A stretch of 64,000 nucleotides of DNA from Argopecten irradians (taxonomy: Eukaryota > Mollusca > Bivalvia > Pectinida > Pectinidae): positions 66,243,067 to 66,307,066 of the forward strand of contig NC_091135.1 in assembly GCF_041381155.1 (NCBI RefSeq). Reading direction: 5' to 3'. The notes beneath the pieces were generated by a model that was not told where the DNA came from, searched no databases, and saw only the letters and a program-made list of their open reading frames with translations. Positions 1 to 10,825 of the stretch are shown here, piece by piece (within the stretch, counting starts at the first letter, position 1; each line of letters begins with the position of its first letter). The position numbers and the translations under genes were made by a program.

Positions 1-9
1 TCAATTTTT

Positions 10-939
10 AGCTCACCTGGCCCGAAGGGCCGGTGAGCTTATGTCATGGCGCGGCGTCCGTCGTCCGTCGTCCGTCGTCCGTCCGTCCGTCAACATTTCC
101 TTTAAATCGCTACTAGTCATAGAGTTCTGCATGGATTGTAACCAAATTTGGCCACAAACATCCTTGGGGGAAGGGGAACAGAACTTGTATAAATTTTGGC
201 TCTGACCCCCCAGGGGCAGGAGGGGCGGGGCCCAATAGGGAAAATAAAGGTAAATCCTATAAAACGCTACTTGTCCTAGAGTTCTGCATGGATTGTAACC
301 AAATTTGGCCACAAACATCCTTGGGGGAAGGGGAACAGAACTTGTATAAATTTTGGCTCTGACCCCCGGGGGGCAGGAGGGGCGGGGCCCAATAGCAGAA
401 ATAGAGGTAAATCCTATAAAACGCTACTTGTCCTAGAGTTTTGCATGGATTGTAACCAAATTTGGCCACAAACATCCTTGGGGGAAGGGGAACAGAACTT
501 GTATAAATTTTGCCTCTGACCCCCTAGGGGCAGAAAGGGCGGGGCCCAATAGGGGAAATACAGGTAAATCCTATAAATCGCTACTTGTCCTAGAGTTCAT
601 CCTTGGGGGAAGGGGAAAGAACTTGTATAAATTTTGGCTCTGACCCCCAGGGCAGGAGGGTGGGGCCCAATAGGGGAAATAGAGGTAAATCCTATAAATC
701 GCTACTTGTCCTAGAGTTCTGCATGGATTGTAACCAAATTTGGCCACAAATATCCTTGGGAAGGGGAACAGAACTTGTATAAATTTGGCTCTGACCCCCC
801 GGGGGAGGAGGGGCGGGGCCCAATAGGGAAATAAGGTAAATATTCAAATTCCTTCAGAAAAGAAACAATGAACCTGTATTCAGAACATGACTTGACATTA
901 CAAACCAGGTGAGCGATACAGGCCCTCTGGGCCTCTTGT
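10..939 (+). mobile_element. Helentron-like non-autonomous element (HINE), copy H1
   Basis: The 5' end is AGCTCACCTGGCCCGAAGG, which itself folds (GCTCACC...GGTGAGC). A GTCCGTC-rich stretch follows, then about six ~150 bp tandem units (each with TTGTAACCAAATTTGGCCACA and a run of C/G around 'CTGACCCCC'). A unique tail precedes the inverted copy CAGGTGAGC and the 3' hairpin GGCCCTCTGGGCC followed by TCTTGT. An inverted repeat set in from the 3' end, ahead of a stem-loop, is the asymmetric arrangement known for Helentrons and for bivalve pearl/HINE elements. No coding capacity. Family naming is inference; the end structure is seen directly. Confidence 0.75.
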
Positions 940-941
940 TT

Positions 942-2366
942 AGCTCACTGGTCCGAAGGACCGAGGTGAGCTTATGGGATACCGCAGCGTCGCGTCGGCG
1001 TCCGGCGTCCGTCAACAATCGACTTCTTCTCCATAACCGCTGGTTGGATTTCAACAAAATTTGACTGGTAGCATCCTTATGGGCTACTAACTATAAATTG
1101 TACAAATGATGGGGCTGACCCCCCAGGGGCCTGAGGGGCGGGGCCAAAAGGGGTCAATTTGGCTATTTCCATATAAATGACTTCTGAAACCAAGCATGGG
1201 ATAGCACCCATAATGCTATGGTAGCATCCTTATAGGGTGGGGATTCAAAATTGTACAAATGATGGGGCTGACCCCCCGGGGGCCTGAGGGGCGGGGTCAA
1301 AAGGGGTCAATTTGGCTATTTCCATATAAACGACTTCTTCTCTGAAACTATGCATGAGATAGCACTCAGAATGCAATGGTAGTATAATTATAGGGTGGGG
1401 ATTCAAAATTGTACAAATGATGGGGCTGACCCCCGGGGGGCCTGAGGGGCGGGGTCAAAAGGGGTCAATTTGGCTATTTCCATATAAAAGACTTCTTCTC
1501 TGAAACCAAGCATGGGATAGCACCCATAATGCAATGGTAGCATCCTTATAGAGTGGGGATTCAAAATTGTACAAATGATGAGGCTGACCCCCCGGGGGCC
1601 TGAGGGGAGGGGTCAAAAGGGGTCAATTGCGCTATTTCCATATAAATGACTTCTTCTCTGAAACCAAGCATGGGATAGCACCCATAATGCAATGGTAGCA
1701 TCCTTATATGGTGGGGATTCCAAATTGTGCTAATGATAGGGCTGACCCCCCCGGGGGCCTGAGGGGCGGGGTCAAAAATGGTCAATTTCCATATAAATGA
1801 CTTTTACTCTGCAACTTAACATGGGATTACGCTCATAATGCAATGGTTACATCCGTGTAGGGTTTGGATTCAAAAGTTTGCAAATGATGAGGCTGACCCC
1901 CCTGGGGGCCTGAAGGGTGGGGTCAAAAGGGGTCAATTTAGCTATTTCTATGACTTTTTCTCTGCAACTAATTAAGCATGAAAGAGCACTCATAATGCAA
2001 TGGTAGCATCCTTATAGGGATGGGATTTGAAATTGTGCAAATGATAGGGCTGACCCCCCCGGCCTTAGACGGCAAGAGATGCGGGGTCAAAAAGGGGAAA
2101 TAGAGGTAAATCCTATAAATTGCTACTTGTCCTAGAGTTCTGCATGGATTGTAACCAAATTTGGCCACAAACATCCTTGGGGGAAGGGGAAGAGGACTTG
2201 TATTAATTTTGGCTCTGACCCCCTGGGGGCAGGAGGGGTGGGGCCCAATAAGGGATTAAGAGGTAAATATTCAAATTCCTTCAGGAAAGAAACAGTTAAC
2301 CTGTATTCAGAACATTACTTGGCATTACAAACTAGGTGAGCGATACAGGCCCTCTGGGCCTCTTGT
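942..2366 (+). mobile_element. Helentron-like non-autonomous element, copy H2 (chimeric core)
   Basis: It begins two T bases after the H1 terminus with AGCTCACTGGTCCGAAGG and ends with AGGTGAGCGATACA, the hairpin GGCCCTCTGGGCC and TCTTGT. The core is about seven tandem units of ~157 bp of a different subfamily from H1 (CATGGGATAGCACCCATAATG), but the last unit (~2090-2230) and the whole 3' tail are H1-type. No open frame of interest; short ORFs here are repeat artefacts. Confidence 0.75.
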
Positions 2367-2774
2367 AATTCAGTGTGTGTGTATGTGTGTCAAAATTAGA
2401 CTTGTAATTCCACTTCACTACGATGCTCATCGATATGCTCCAATACAAGATCTAACAACTCCTCGTTCGGGGTCACCTCAGTATGACCTCTGGGTTAGAA
2501 TATGAACATCTGGGGACATATTACATTGTAGTGGCCGTTAATAATTCCGAGAGAATTAACCACACCAAAGATTTCATAGGCGACATGCTAATTGGACAGA
2601 TTTCGTCGAAACTGTTAAATTCCGAAGCATATAAAAAGCTATCAATAACCTCGAGATATTTTAAACATTATATACAAGTCATTTCCAAATTTGACGTGTC
2701 AGGTTTGTATTTGTCCAATTAGTACCTCAATCTCATTCACTGTCTATGTATACATACACATCAAAATAACATTT
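2367..2774. other. Unassigned stretch, no gene supported
   Basis: A short TG-rich run (~2380-2395) is followed by about 350 bp of ordinary AT-rich sequence. A 79-codon open frame at 2483-2722 shows no recognisable domain or splice context. An upstream exon of the Lys-rich gene could lie here or further left, but I could not identify one. Confidence 0.5.
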
Positions 2775-2786
2775 ATACAAAAATGA

Positions 2787-3004
2787 GAGGCCGCGATGGC
2801 CGAGTGGTTAAGATGTCCCGACATATTACCACAAGTCCTTCGCCTCTGGGATGCGAGTTTGAATCCCATGTGGGAGAGTTGCCAGGTACTGACCACTGGT
2901 CGATGGTTTTTCTCCGTGTACTCCAGCTTTCCTCCACCAAACCTGGCACGTCCTTACATGACCCTGGCTATTACTAGTAATAGGACGTTAAGCTAATAAA
3001 ACTC
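2787..3004 (+). mobile_element. tRNA-derived SINE (V-SINE/RUDI-like) with perfect 12 bp TSD
   Basis: The 5' head is tRNA-Leu-like (GGCCGCGATGGCCGAGTGG, A box, then GAGTTTGAATCCC as B box). A conserved body follows (CTGACCACTGGTCGATGG, CACCAAACCTGGCACG) and the tail reads AATAGGACGTTAAGCTAATAAAA. The direct repeat ATACAAAAATGA flanks it exactly at 2775-2786 and 3005-3016. A second copy lies on the minus strand at 51882-52100. RUDI/V-SINE is my best family match from memory. Confidence 0.85.
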
Positions 3005-3103
3005 ATACAAAAATGAATGTCAAATTTCTTCGATAATGTTATATAGTGAACAAACATGGGAAATATGAATATTCTCACATAAAGTACATTTCTTCTATTT
3101 TAG

Positions 3104-6100
3104 ATGAATTGACAAAACATCTGCCAACTTCCATACAAGAGAATGTGAATCTCTCTGAGAGTACAGAGGAGAAAGGGATACAGGAGAGACTCAACCCTCC
3201 CCCACAGCCACCATCTCCCCCCGAGGTCGAGGAGGAACAATATGGCCCAGCCCTTCCTCCTCCAGGTAAAATATGCATCACATTTTTCTCCATCTTGTGT
3301 CAGAAATCTCACACCTAGAGTGTGCAACAAATTATTTTTTAATGTTGTTATGATGACTTATAACAATCTTCTGATACAGGTGCCTCCAGTACTTCCTCTA
3401 CAGCGTATGTAGATCTGACGTCATCTTCTAGTCGTAAATACAGACACAAGGACAGACACAAAGACAGACACAGGGAAAAACACAAACACAAGAAAGAGAA
3501 AAAGGTATGTCGTCATATCTATAAAACATGTGAAACTGAATCTTACTTTTCATGTTGCTTGATGAAGAACGATAAACAATTTAATAATTGTGTTAAATAT
3601 GCTTTTTATGCCCCTCCATGAAGTGGGAAGGTGGACATGGTGTTAATTCTGTGAATTGACAAGAATAAAGCATTACCTTAATCATTATTTGTAGTACATG
3701 TTATAATATCCAACACCAATTTATAAATATTTCTTTCATTGCTATCATGACTTATGTCTACCAACATTATAGGTTGTTCTTAGTGTTTCCTACATTTATT
3801 ATACCCCGCCCAACGAAGTTGGCGGGGGATATACAAATGGGTTCCGTCCGTCCGTCTGTCCGTCTGTCCGTACGAATGGTTTCCGGAGCATAACTCTAAA
3901 ACCAGTAGAGATATTTCCATGAAACTTCATACACACATTGGTCTTATGGTCTAGTAGTGCCTTTTGCTATTTTTAGGTTTGCATTTTTTGCATTTTTACC
4001 GTAACCATGGAAACATTGCTGAAAATATCATATTTTTGTACCAGGTTCGTTTCCGGAGCATAACTCTAAAACCAGAAGAGATATTTCCACGAAACTTCAT
4101 AGACACATTGGTCTTATGGTCTAGTAGTGCCTTTTGCTATTTTTAGGTTTTCATTTTTTGCACTTTTTCCGTTACCATGGAAACATTGCTGAAAATATCA
4201 TGGTAAATGGTAAATGTTACTTTGCAAAACTCCACCCATCTTTGTGTATATAGTCTAATATAAATGTCAAGGCTGTATACCTGATTCAACAATTGCAGCC
4301 CCGCTCTACTTGAATTATACTCCATCTTTCTTTAGCTCAACTTCCTTTTTCCTGTTTTTTTTTCATACACATAAGTCTCCACAATCAAACTTACTTCAGC
4401 TTTGATATCTCCATTGGCGGGGGATCTGAATGACTATGTCCTTGTTTGAAGATTGTTTTATGCATTGAATTTTCAAAACATACCGGTATGTAGCTGTGCC
4501 TTGCCAAATTTTTTTTCAGTTTCTCTGTTTTAAACCGGAGATGTTTACCAAGGGATTAAAGAACAGTTCTAGACATCAATATTATTTCGCCTTTCAGGCT
4601 AAACATAAGAAAGACAAACACAAAGAGAAAAAGAAAAGTAAGAAACACAGACGACGTAGTGACTCCAGCGATTCGGATTCAAGTGACTTGGAGGATGATA
4701 AAGAGCTATTTCAGAAGTAAGTGTTTCCTTTGACCTACAGTTTGTCCCCACTTATTGTGAAACTGTGGAACAGTCAACCTGAAGAAGTTATTTCAGCATC
4801 CAACATAAACTGCTTTAACTAGAGGCCCATGGGCCTTAACCGTCACCAGTGAGTGCGGATAAATAATGACACAAAGACATACAAACACTATTTATTGACC
4901 CATCAGGCCCTTGAAGTCAGTGATTTTATAGATTTGCCTTTTTAGGTCATCTGACCGAAGGCCAGGATGACCTATTGTCATCATGTTTTATCCGTCGTCG
5001 TGCGCTGTCCGCCGTGCGTCGCACAAAAGACTACATTGTATTTATTCAAAAGCCTTCTCATCCTTAACCCTTGAGTGGATTACATCCATATTTGGTGTGA
5101 AAGATCATTGGGGATTGCAATCATATCTTATATCAATGGGTTAGGTCCGACCCCTAGGGGCAGAGAGGCGGGGCCCCAAAATGGGAAATTTTCTTAATTT
5201 AATCTTTAAAATCCTACTCCTCCTTCATCCAAATTGGTGTGAAAAATCATTGGAGAAGGACAATCTTTTTTTTCATAAATGAGCCTGGTCCAACCTCTAG
5301 GGGCTGGGGCCCCAAAAGGGCAAATTTTCTTAATTTTAGCTTTAAAATCCTACTCCTCCTTCATCCTTGCTTGGATAGCAACAAAATTTGTTTTGAAACA
5401 TTGTTAGGAACAGGCAATCATATTTTATATAAATGAGTTAGGTCTAAAATCTTCTTAATTTTAGCTTTAAAATCCCACTCCTCCTTCATCCTTGGTTGGA
5501 TAGCAACCAAATTTGTTTTGAAACATTGTTGGGAACAGGCAATCATATTTTATACAAATGAGTTAGGTCTGACCCCTAGGGGCAGAGGGGTGGGGCCCCA
5601 AAAGGGCAAATTTTCTTAATTTTACCTTTGAAATCCTACTCCTCCTTCATCCTTGGATGGATGACGACCAAATTTGTTTTGAAACATTGTTGGGAAAGGG
5701 GAGGGGGGGCTCAAAAGGGGGAACTTTACAGCACCGTTACAATAAGCGTACGTGTGACGGCCAGTCTAGTAGGTGGTTCGCTTGATTGGTAGCTAGTCAG
5801 GTTGCCAACGACATTCAATAAGCTGTGTAAGCACGGCTCTCATTGGCTGTCGCTTCAATGTAGGGGCGGAGCTAAAACAGTTGGAAATGTCTGTCGTCGA
5901 TTACTACATAAAATGATCGGCATCGTAAGCTTCATAATGTAAAAAGGTTACACAAATACATTTTAATTACCTCATGTATAGACTCTAAATCAGCGCTAAT
6001 CAGTGAAGTACTTATGGAAAGAGCTACTGTTGTAGTGGAAAAGTCAGTCAGAAATTGTACGGAAAAGAAATCACCTGCTTCTGACTAATTATAACTTTAC

Positions 6101-9100
6101 CGCAAGGTGTGTGAAACCAAATCGGGTACAATGTACAACCGACCATTGTGTTTTGTCAAAATATATTCCGATAAAACACGGCTTTGACACATACCTGGAT
6201 GTTAGTAGGGGATGCTATTCCAGCTGTAGGCGTAGATTTTTTTTAACTTTGTCACCAGTATTTAATCAGAGAGATGCATTTGAATCTATAGTGTTGACAA
6301 TTTCTCGGCTAAAATCAACCTACATTTTGTAAACTACCGCCGTGCATGCGTCAACGTCCGAGAACATTACCTCGAATATGAATCAAATTAAATTATAAAT
6401 ATTTAGGCAATGCATTCAAACTCAAAGTCTACAACTAGAATAACATCCCCTACTACATGTAACATCCAGGTATGTATCAAAACCGTGTTTGATCGGAATA
6501 TATTCTGATAATACATAATCTATTGTCAGTCGTACCTGATTTGTTTTTCCACACCAAACGGACCTTGCACAGCGGAAAAGTCAGTCAGAAGGAACAACAG
6601 TAGCTAGATTCGGCTGTGACATTACATGTAGCATTAGAATGGATAGAATAGATAAGAAAAGTTTGATCCATTGGAACGTTGGTAGATACATAACGTTACG
6701 CTACAGTATGACTACTCTTCGAAGTCGAGAGAAATAGCCAATAATTTATGAACAAAACATTCACTTAATAAGTGAAACAAAACAATTACGATTTTTTAAT
6801 ACAGTGATTGAATGTATACATTGTAAAAACATAAATAGTACACAACGTGATCAAACACATTGTACAACAGAGTCGGGTATGAACATCAAAGATCCGCTGG
6901 CTCCGCCTACTTCTCAATGTTGTCGCCGATCTTGTCAGTCAGGGGGCAATCAGTCGGGTAGCCCGAGATACTCTGGCCCTGACACCAGACTTAGACATTA
7001 TGACAGATAGATGTCTGGTTTAGGGCCAGAGCGCAGTAGTATTCGAAAATCTGGAATAAGCTGACACCATTTGGTATCGTGCCAGGTCATCTCTGATTCA
7101 GACTACTTACAAAATATTACCACCGAAAATCGCCACTTACCTTGGTCTTTTCAACAAATGAATAGTTTATCTTCTCATAGCCATCCATTTCATCACGAAT
7201 GCACGTTCTAGTGTCAACACAGTAGTTTCTTTTCCGCAGCTTTAAATTTCCCTCATCTTCGTCACCATTTTGTAGTAGTATGCAAATCACCTTAATCTCG
7301 ACAGATTACTATATTTGGGTAGATATAATATTCATTTGTTGAATAGACTAAGATTAGTGGTGCTTCTCGGTGGTCAGTCTAAATCGGAGATGACTTGGCC
7401 CGATACCAAAAGGTGTCAGCTTATTTCAGGTTTTCGAGTACTACTGCGCTGTGGCCCTAAACCAGACATCTATCTATCTGTCATAATGTCTAAGTCTGGT
7501 GTCAGGGCCAGAGTATCTCGGGCTATCAGTCGGGCTGCCGATGCTTTAGCCAATCAGTGCCTTCGTTACATGCCACCTAAAATCTAATCTACTGCATCAG
7601 TTACCAGCCTACTAGATCAGCTACCAGCCAACGTGTCTATCGAGTGAATGAATGTAAACAGGAACACTTGTTGTAACGGCGCTGTAAGTGAGGACAATCA
7701 TATATGTTTTTAAAGGACTGAGGTAAAGACCAATGGGATAGAACGGCAGGGGTTCAAAATGGGAGCTTTGCTGAAATTTGGCTTTAAAATCGGACTCCTC
7801 CTTAATCCTTGAATGGGTTACAACCATATATGGATGAAGGGCTACCAAGTTTGTTCAACAAAAGACCTTTACCTATTTCAGAAACTTACATATTCAACTA
7901 AGGAGTTCCTGGTATTGTTTATATTAATTGTTAACCACTACTTTATACTGTGACTTTGTTATTTTGTGCCATGAGTCAGATGACCTGTAAGGCCCATGGG
8001 CCTCTTGTTAATCTATGAAGATTATTTGGTTCCATCAAATCAGGGAATTAAGAAGAAGATTATTGAAGTTTTAGCCTAATTGGCCCATTTTGGCCCCGCC
8101 CCTAAGGCCCCTGGGGGTCAGTCATGGGAAATTTGTTAATAGGATTCAATGGCCATTTCATAGGGATAATTCTGACAACATTTGACTAATTTTCTATTAC
8201 AAATGACCAAATAATGTTCATAAATATGTTTTCCCTATATTAACTGTTATAGTAAACTTAACCCCCTCCCTAGGGGGAAACCTGAGACCCCATAGTCATA
8301 TAATTCACAATTTTGTAGAGAGCCTTGAAACCTTCTATCTATGAAGAGTATTTGATTCCACCACATCTGTGAGTGGAGAAGAAATGTTTAAAATTTAAGT
8401 CAATTTTATTCCTTTTGACACCTCCCATAGACCCCCTGGGGGGTGGGGGTCAGATAATTCACAATTTTGATTAGCCTTAGGCATTAAATGGTTTGTGCAA
8501 AATTTTATTGAAATTGCTTCAAGTGACCTAAAAATAAACAACAATTGGAAAAATCAGGAAATATTATTTAACTATATTAGACTACCTTAACCAGAATATG
8601 AACTTAATTTTCTATATTCTATTCTTATTACCAACTGTGCAGGATTTCAGTATGTGTGGAATAACATTTTATGTTGTTTATCCTCTGGTATCAATTGAAT
8701 CAAAATGAAGTTAGAATCATTACTCTTTGATGCCTATTGTGTACTTTGTAATACTTTGTGTAGGTCCATTTAATACTGGTCATCACACAAGCTTATGTTA
8801 ATATGGCCGAAAATACAACATGAAAATTGTTCACTTTACTCACAGTGCAATCAAGACCTCATTACCAAAAGCTTTTAAACAAAACTGCTGTTAGATTTTG
8901 TAACTTGTTCTTCCAGTTGTCATAGATATCATTCCATCCTGTTTCACAGAAAATAAGATATTCTTGCCTTAATTTACAAAATTACCAAATTTCATTTTCA
9001 TTGAAAATTTAAGCCAACAACTAATATATCTCGAGCTTTATGTATTACTGGTATGTCATGTACCATCAAGTGGGTATTGTTTCTGTATTCAGGTTGAAAG

Positions 9101-9144
9101 CTGCAACACAGAAAGGACTTCTCAGGAATTCAGACCTCATCTGA
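3104..9144 (+). CDS. 3' exons of a host gene for a Lys/Ser-rich protein with a YGPALPP motif
   Basis: Four coding exons join in frame: 3104-3265, 3380-3504, 4598-4716 and 9093-9144, each with AG acceptor and GT donor (gtaaaa, gtatgt, gtaagt), ending at TGA 9142-9144. The readable part is about 151 residues. It starts DELTKHLPTSIQ, passes a proline-rich acidic stretch (PPPQPPSPPEVEEEQ, then YGPALPPPG) and a Ser/Thr patch. Two Lys/His/Arg-rich blocks follow (RHKDRHKDRHREKHKHKK; KHKKDKHKEKKKSKKHRRR), then an SDSSDSDSSDLEDD acidic-serine run, and it ends ELFQKLKAATQKGLL...NSDLI. The basic and SD-rich blocks suggest a nuclear, possibly RNA- or chromatin-associated protein, but I do not recognise the family; GPALPP1 shares only the short motif. 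The upstream exons are not identified. Intron 2 holds a CCCCGCC-type repeat and intron 3 (4.4 kb) a nest of transposons. AATAAA lies 56 bp after the stop. Confidence 0.75.
3797..4447 (+). mobile_element. CCCCGCC/GGCGGGG repeat element with tandem core
   Basis: The left end is ATACCCCGCCCAACGAAG, folding back on TTGGCGGGGGAT, followed by a GTCCGTCC run. Two tandem ~150 bp units (from ~3879 and ~4049, TTTCCGGAGCATAACTCTAA) follow, and the inverted motif TTGGCGGGGGATCTGAATGA lies near the right end. The layout resembles the Helentron-like elements here, but no clear terminal hairpin is seen. It lies in intron 2 of the Lys-rich gene. Confidence 0.6.
4944..8008 (+). mobile_element. Helentron-like element B, inserted in A1 and itself interrupted by C1
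   Basis: It starts AGGTCATCTGACCGAAGG and ends with the inverted GTCAGATGACCT (13 bp match), then TAA, the hairpin GGCCCATGGGCC and TCTTGT. The interior holds ~150-170 bp tandem units (CTCCTCCTTCATCCTTG) in two blocks, 5080-5720 and 7700-7860. It sits at a T/T site in A1 with no long target duplication, as expected for Helentrons. Confidence 0.75.
5729..7684. mobile_element. TIR DNA transposon C1 (MITE-like, TA target duplication)
   Basis: The termini are CAGCACCGTTACAATAAG and, inverted, CAGCGCCGTTACAACAAG, each flanked by TA (5727-5728, 7685-7686). Inside are two further pairs of inverted repeats, ~6019-6250 against ~6425-6612 and ~6937-7110 against ~7365-7535, so the element can fold into nested hairpins. 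No transposase frame is visible. A terminal ~230 bp copy, inverted, lies at 57302-57532 in the NOP10 intron. TA duplication would fit Tc1/mariner-like mobilisation, but the superfamily is not proven. Confidence 0.75.
8546..9092 (+). other. Remainder of last intron of the Lys-rich gene
   Basis: AT-rich sequence without repeats I recognise. It ends in a pyrimidine-rich tract (TTTCTGTATTCAG) that serves the final exon at 9093. Confidence 0.6.
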
Positions 9145-9199
9145 CCACTGTTCTACCTGGTGTTTTTTTGGCTGTGATAAACAACTTCATTTTTTTTTT

Positions 9200-9205
9200 A
9201 ATAAA
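9200..9205 (+). terminator. Polyadenylation signal of the Lys-rich gene
   Basis: AATAAA, 56 bp downstream of the TGA stop, after a T run. Confidence 0.6.
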
Positions 9206-9589
9206 TACATATTTAAACTTTTTAAGTCTGTGATAAATTTATTTTCCAAAGACTTAGTTGTCTGGAAACTTTGAATACCAGACTCCAGTTTCATCAAATG
9301 TCTTTAATTTCAAAGAAATTCCACTACTTTTAAAACATTTCCTATATAGCATTCATTACAAAGGTTAGGGGGAAGGATCTTCATACAAGCAACACAACTT
9401 CTGTAATGCTTTCCTATGGAGGATTTGAATCATAGTTTCTTCAAATTGAGGCATATTGATGAAATTGACGCCATATTGCTTATTAGCCTTACCGTCATCC
9501 ACAGATCAAATCATCCACTGTCTATCATTCTGCAAACAATGCCTGTCACCACTATTCCTCAAATGGTACTCATCAGAACTATCTCAAAG

Positions 9590-9890
9590 GTGCATGTGGT
9601 TCCCCTTGATCCCTAGTTGTACACTTAGCATTTTGAGACTGTTTGGATGTTAAGATGGCTGCTGTTTGGATTTTAAGATGGCTGGCTGTTTGGATGTGAA
9701 AATGGCTGGCTGTTTGGCTGTCAAGATGGCTGGTTGTTAGGGTATCAAGATGGCTTACAGACATTATGGATTTTGATAATGTTTCAAATTTCATATGTAG
9801 GCTCCCCATGAGCCCTAGTTGTGCATATTAGTTGTACATATTGCATTTTAGAACCTATCAGACAAGATGGCAGACAGACAGACATCTTTG
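9590..9890 (+). repeat. Degenerate fragment of repeat D with short AAGATGGCTG tandem
   Basis: Contains GTTCCCCTTGATCCCTAG, typical of D units on the plus strand. About five ~31 bp copies carrying (A)AGATGGCTG(GCTGTTTGG) lie between 9650 and 9760. No gene seen. Confidence 0.5.
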
Positions 9891-10030
9891 ATTTTTCACT
9901 TTTTGTCTAGATTTGATGCCACATTAAAACTTGGTTACATTGAACCTCTGGGGACCAACCAAATCACTTTGTACTAAACACACCCGGGTAGTTCATTATA
10001 CAGATAATATATCATGGGAACCTTAATAGG

Positions 10031-10825
10031 GAACAAGAGATACCAGAGGGATCTTGGCACCCACCAAAGAATGATCTATGTCTGACAATGGAAAGAGGGA
10101 TCTTTTCTCTGCCTTTCAAACTTTTTCAAAATACCACATAAAATTAGAGACAGATCGCATCACTTTCTGAGAAACAGTGGTAGCAAACTTCAACGACGAA
10201 ATCCGAGATGGCGGCCAGTTGGTCATCTTGTTGACAGATCAGTCCGAAAAGGTACTATGCAGAACTAGGGCCCAAGGGGAACCTATTTATGGAATTTGAC
10301 AGATATTCCTTCAGTACTTTCTGAGAAATAGCGGTAACTATCAAAATCAAAGATGGCAGCTGATTGGCCATCTTGTTGACCAATCAGTTACAAAATGCAT
10401 TATGCACAACTACGGCCCTAGGGGAACCTACATATGAAATTTGAGAAAGATCTCTCCAGTACTTTCTGAGAAATGGCAGTAAAAAACTATTGTTATCAAA
10501 ATTCAATATGGCTACCAGGCAGCCATCTTGTTGACCGATCAGTCCCAAAATGCATTTTGCACAAGTAGGGTCCAAGGGGAACCTACATATAAAATTCAAG
10601 AGAGATCTCTTCAGTACTTTCTGAGAAATAGCGGTAACAAACTTTAACTATCAAAATCCAAGATGGCGGCCAGTTGGCCATCTTGTTGATCAATCAGTCC
10701 CAAAATGCAATATGCACAACTACGGTCTTAGGGGAACCTACAAAGAAATTTGAGAAAGATCCCTTCAGTACTTTCTGAGAAATAGCTGTAACAAACCTCA
10801 ACTATCAAAATCCAAGATGGCTGCC
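10031..10825 (-). mobile_element. Repeat D1, tandem-core element with terminal hairpin
   Basis: Read on minus, the 3' end is GATCATTCTTTGGTGGGTGC followed by the hairpin AAGATCCCTCTGGTATCTCT and TGTTC. The rest is about five ~148 bp tandem units (CAGTACTTTCTGAGAAATAG; CCAAGATGGCGGCCAG; CTAGTTGTGCAT on the other strand). The same family occurs at 21790-22262, 56790-57296 and 59818-59893. The hairpin plus tandem core resembles the Helentron-like elements. Confidence 0.65.

Larger units (their letters stand above)
4818..8545 (-). mobile_element. Outer Helentron-like element A1, split by insertion B
   Basis: The 3' end is at 4818 (read on minus: GGTGACGGTTAAGGCCCATG, then hairpin partner GGGCC and TCTAGT). 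The element runs to ~4943, is interrupted, and resumes at 8009 with AATCTATGAAGATTATTTGG. The uninterrupted order is confirmed by copy A2 at 20458-21300, where the same two segments are contiguous. The 5' end is eroded near 8545. Confidence 0.7.

Noticed and set aside
13-2174. Open frames of 67-101 codons on minus across H1 and H2
   Set aside because: The same peptide (KFGYNPCRTLGQVAFYRIYL) recurs in each tandem unit; it is repeat sequence, not protein coding.
2483-2722. 79-codon open frame as an upstream exon or gene
   Set aside because: No domain, no fitting donor in frame with the exon at 3104, and AT-rich codon use.
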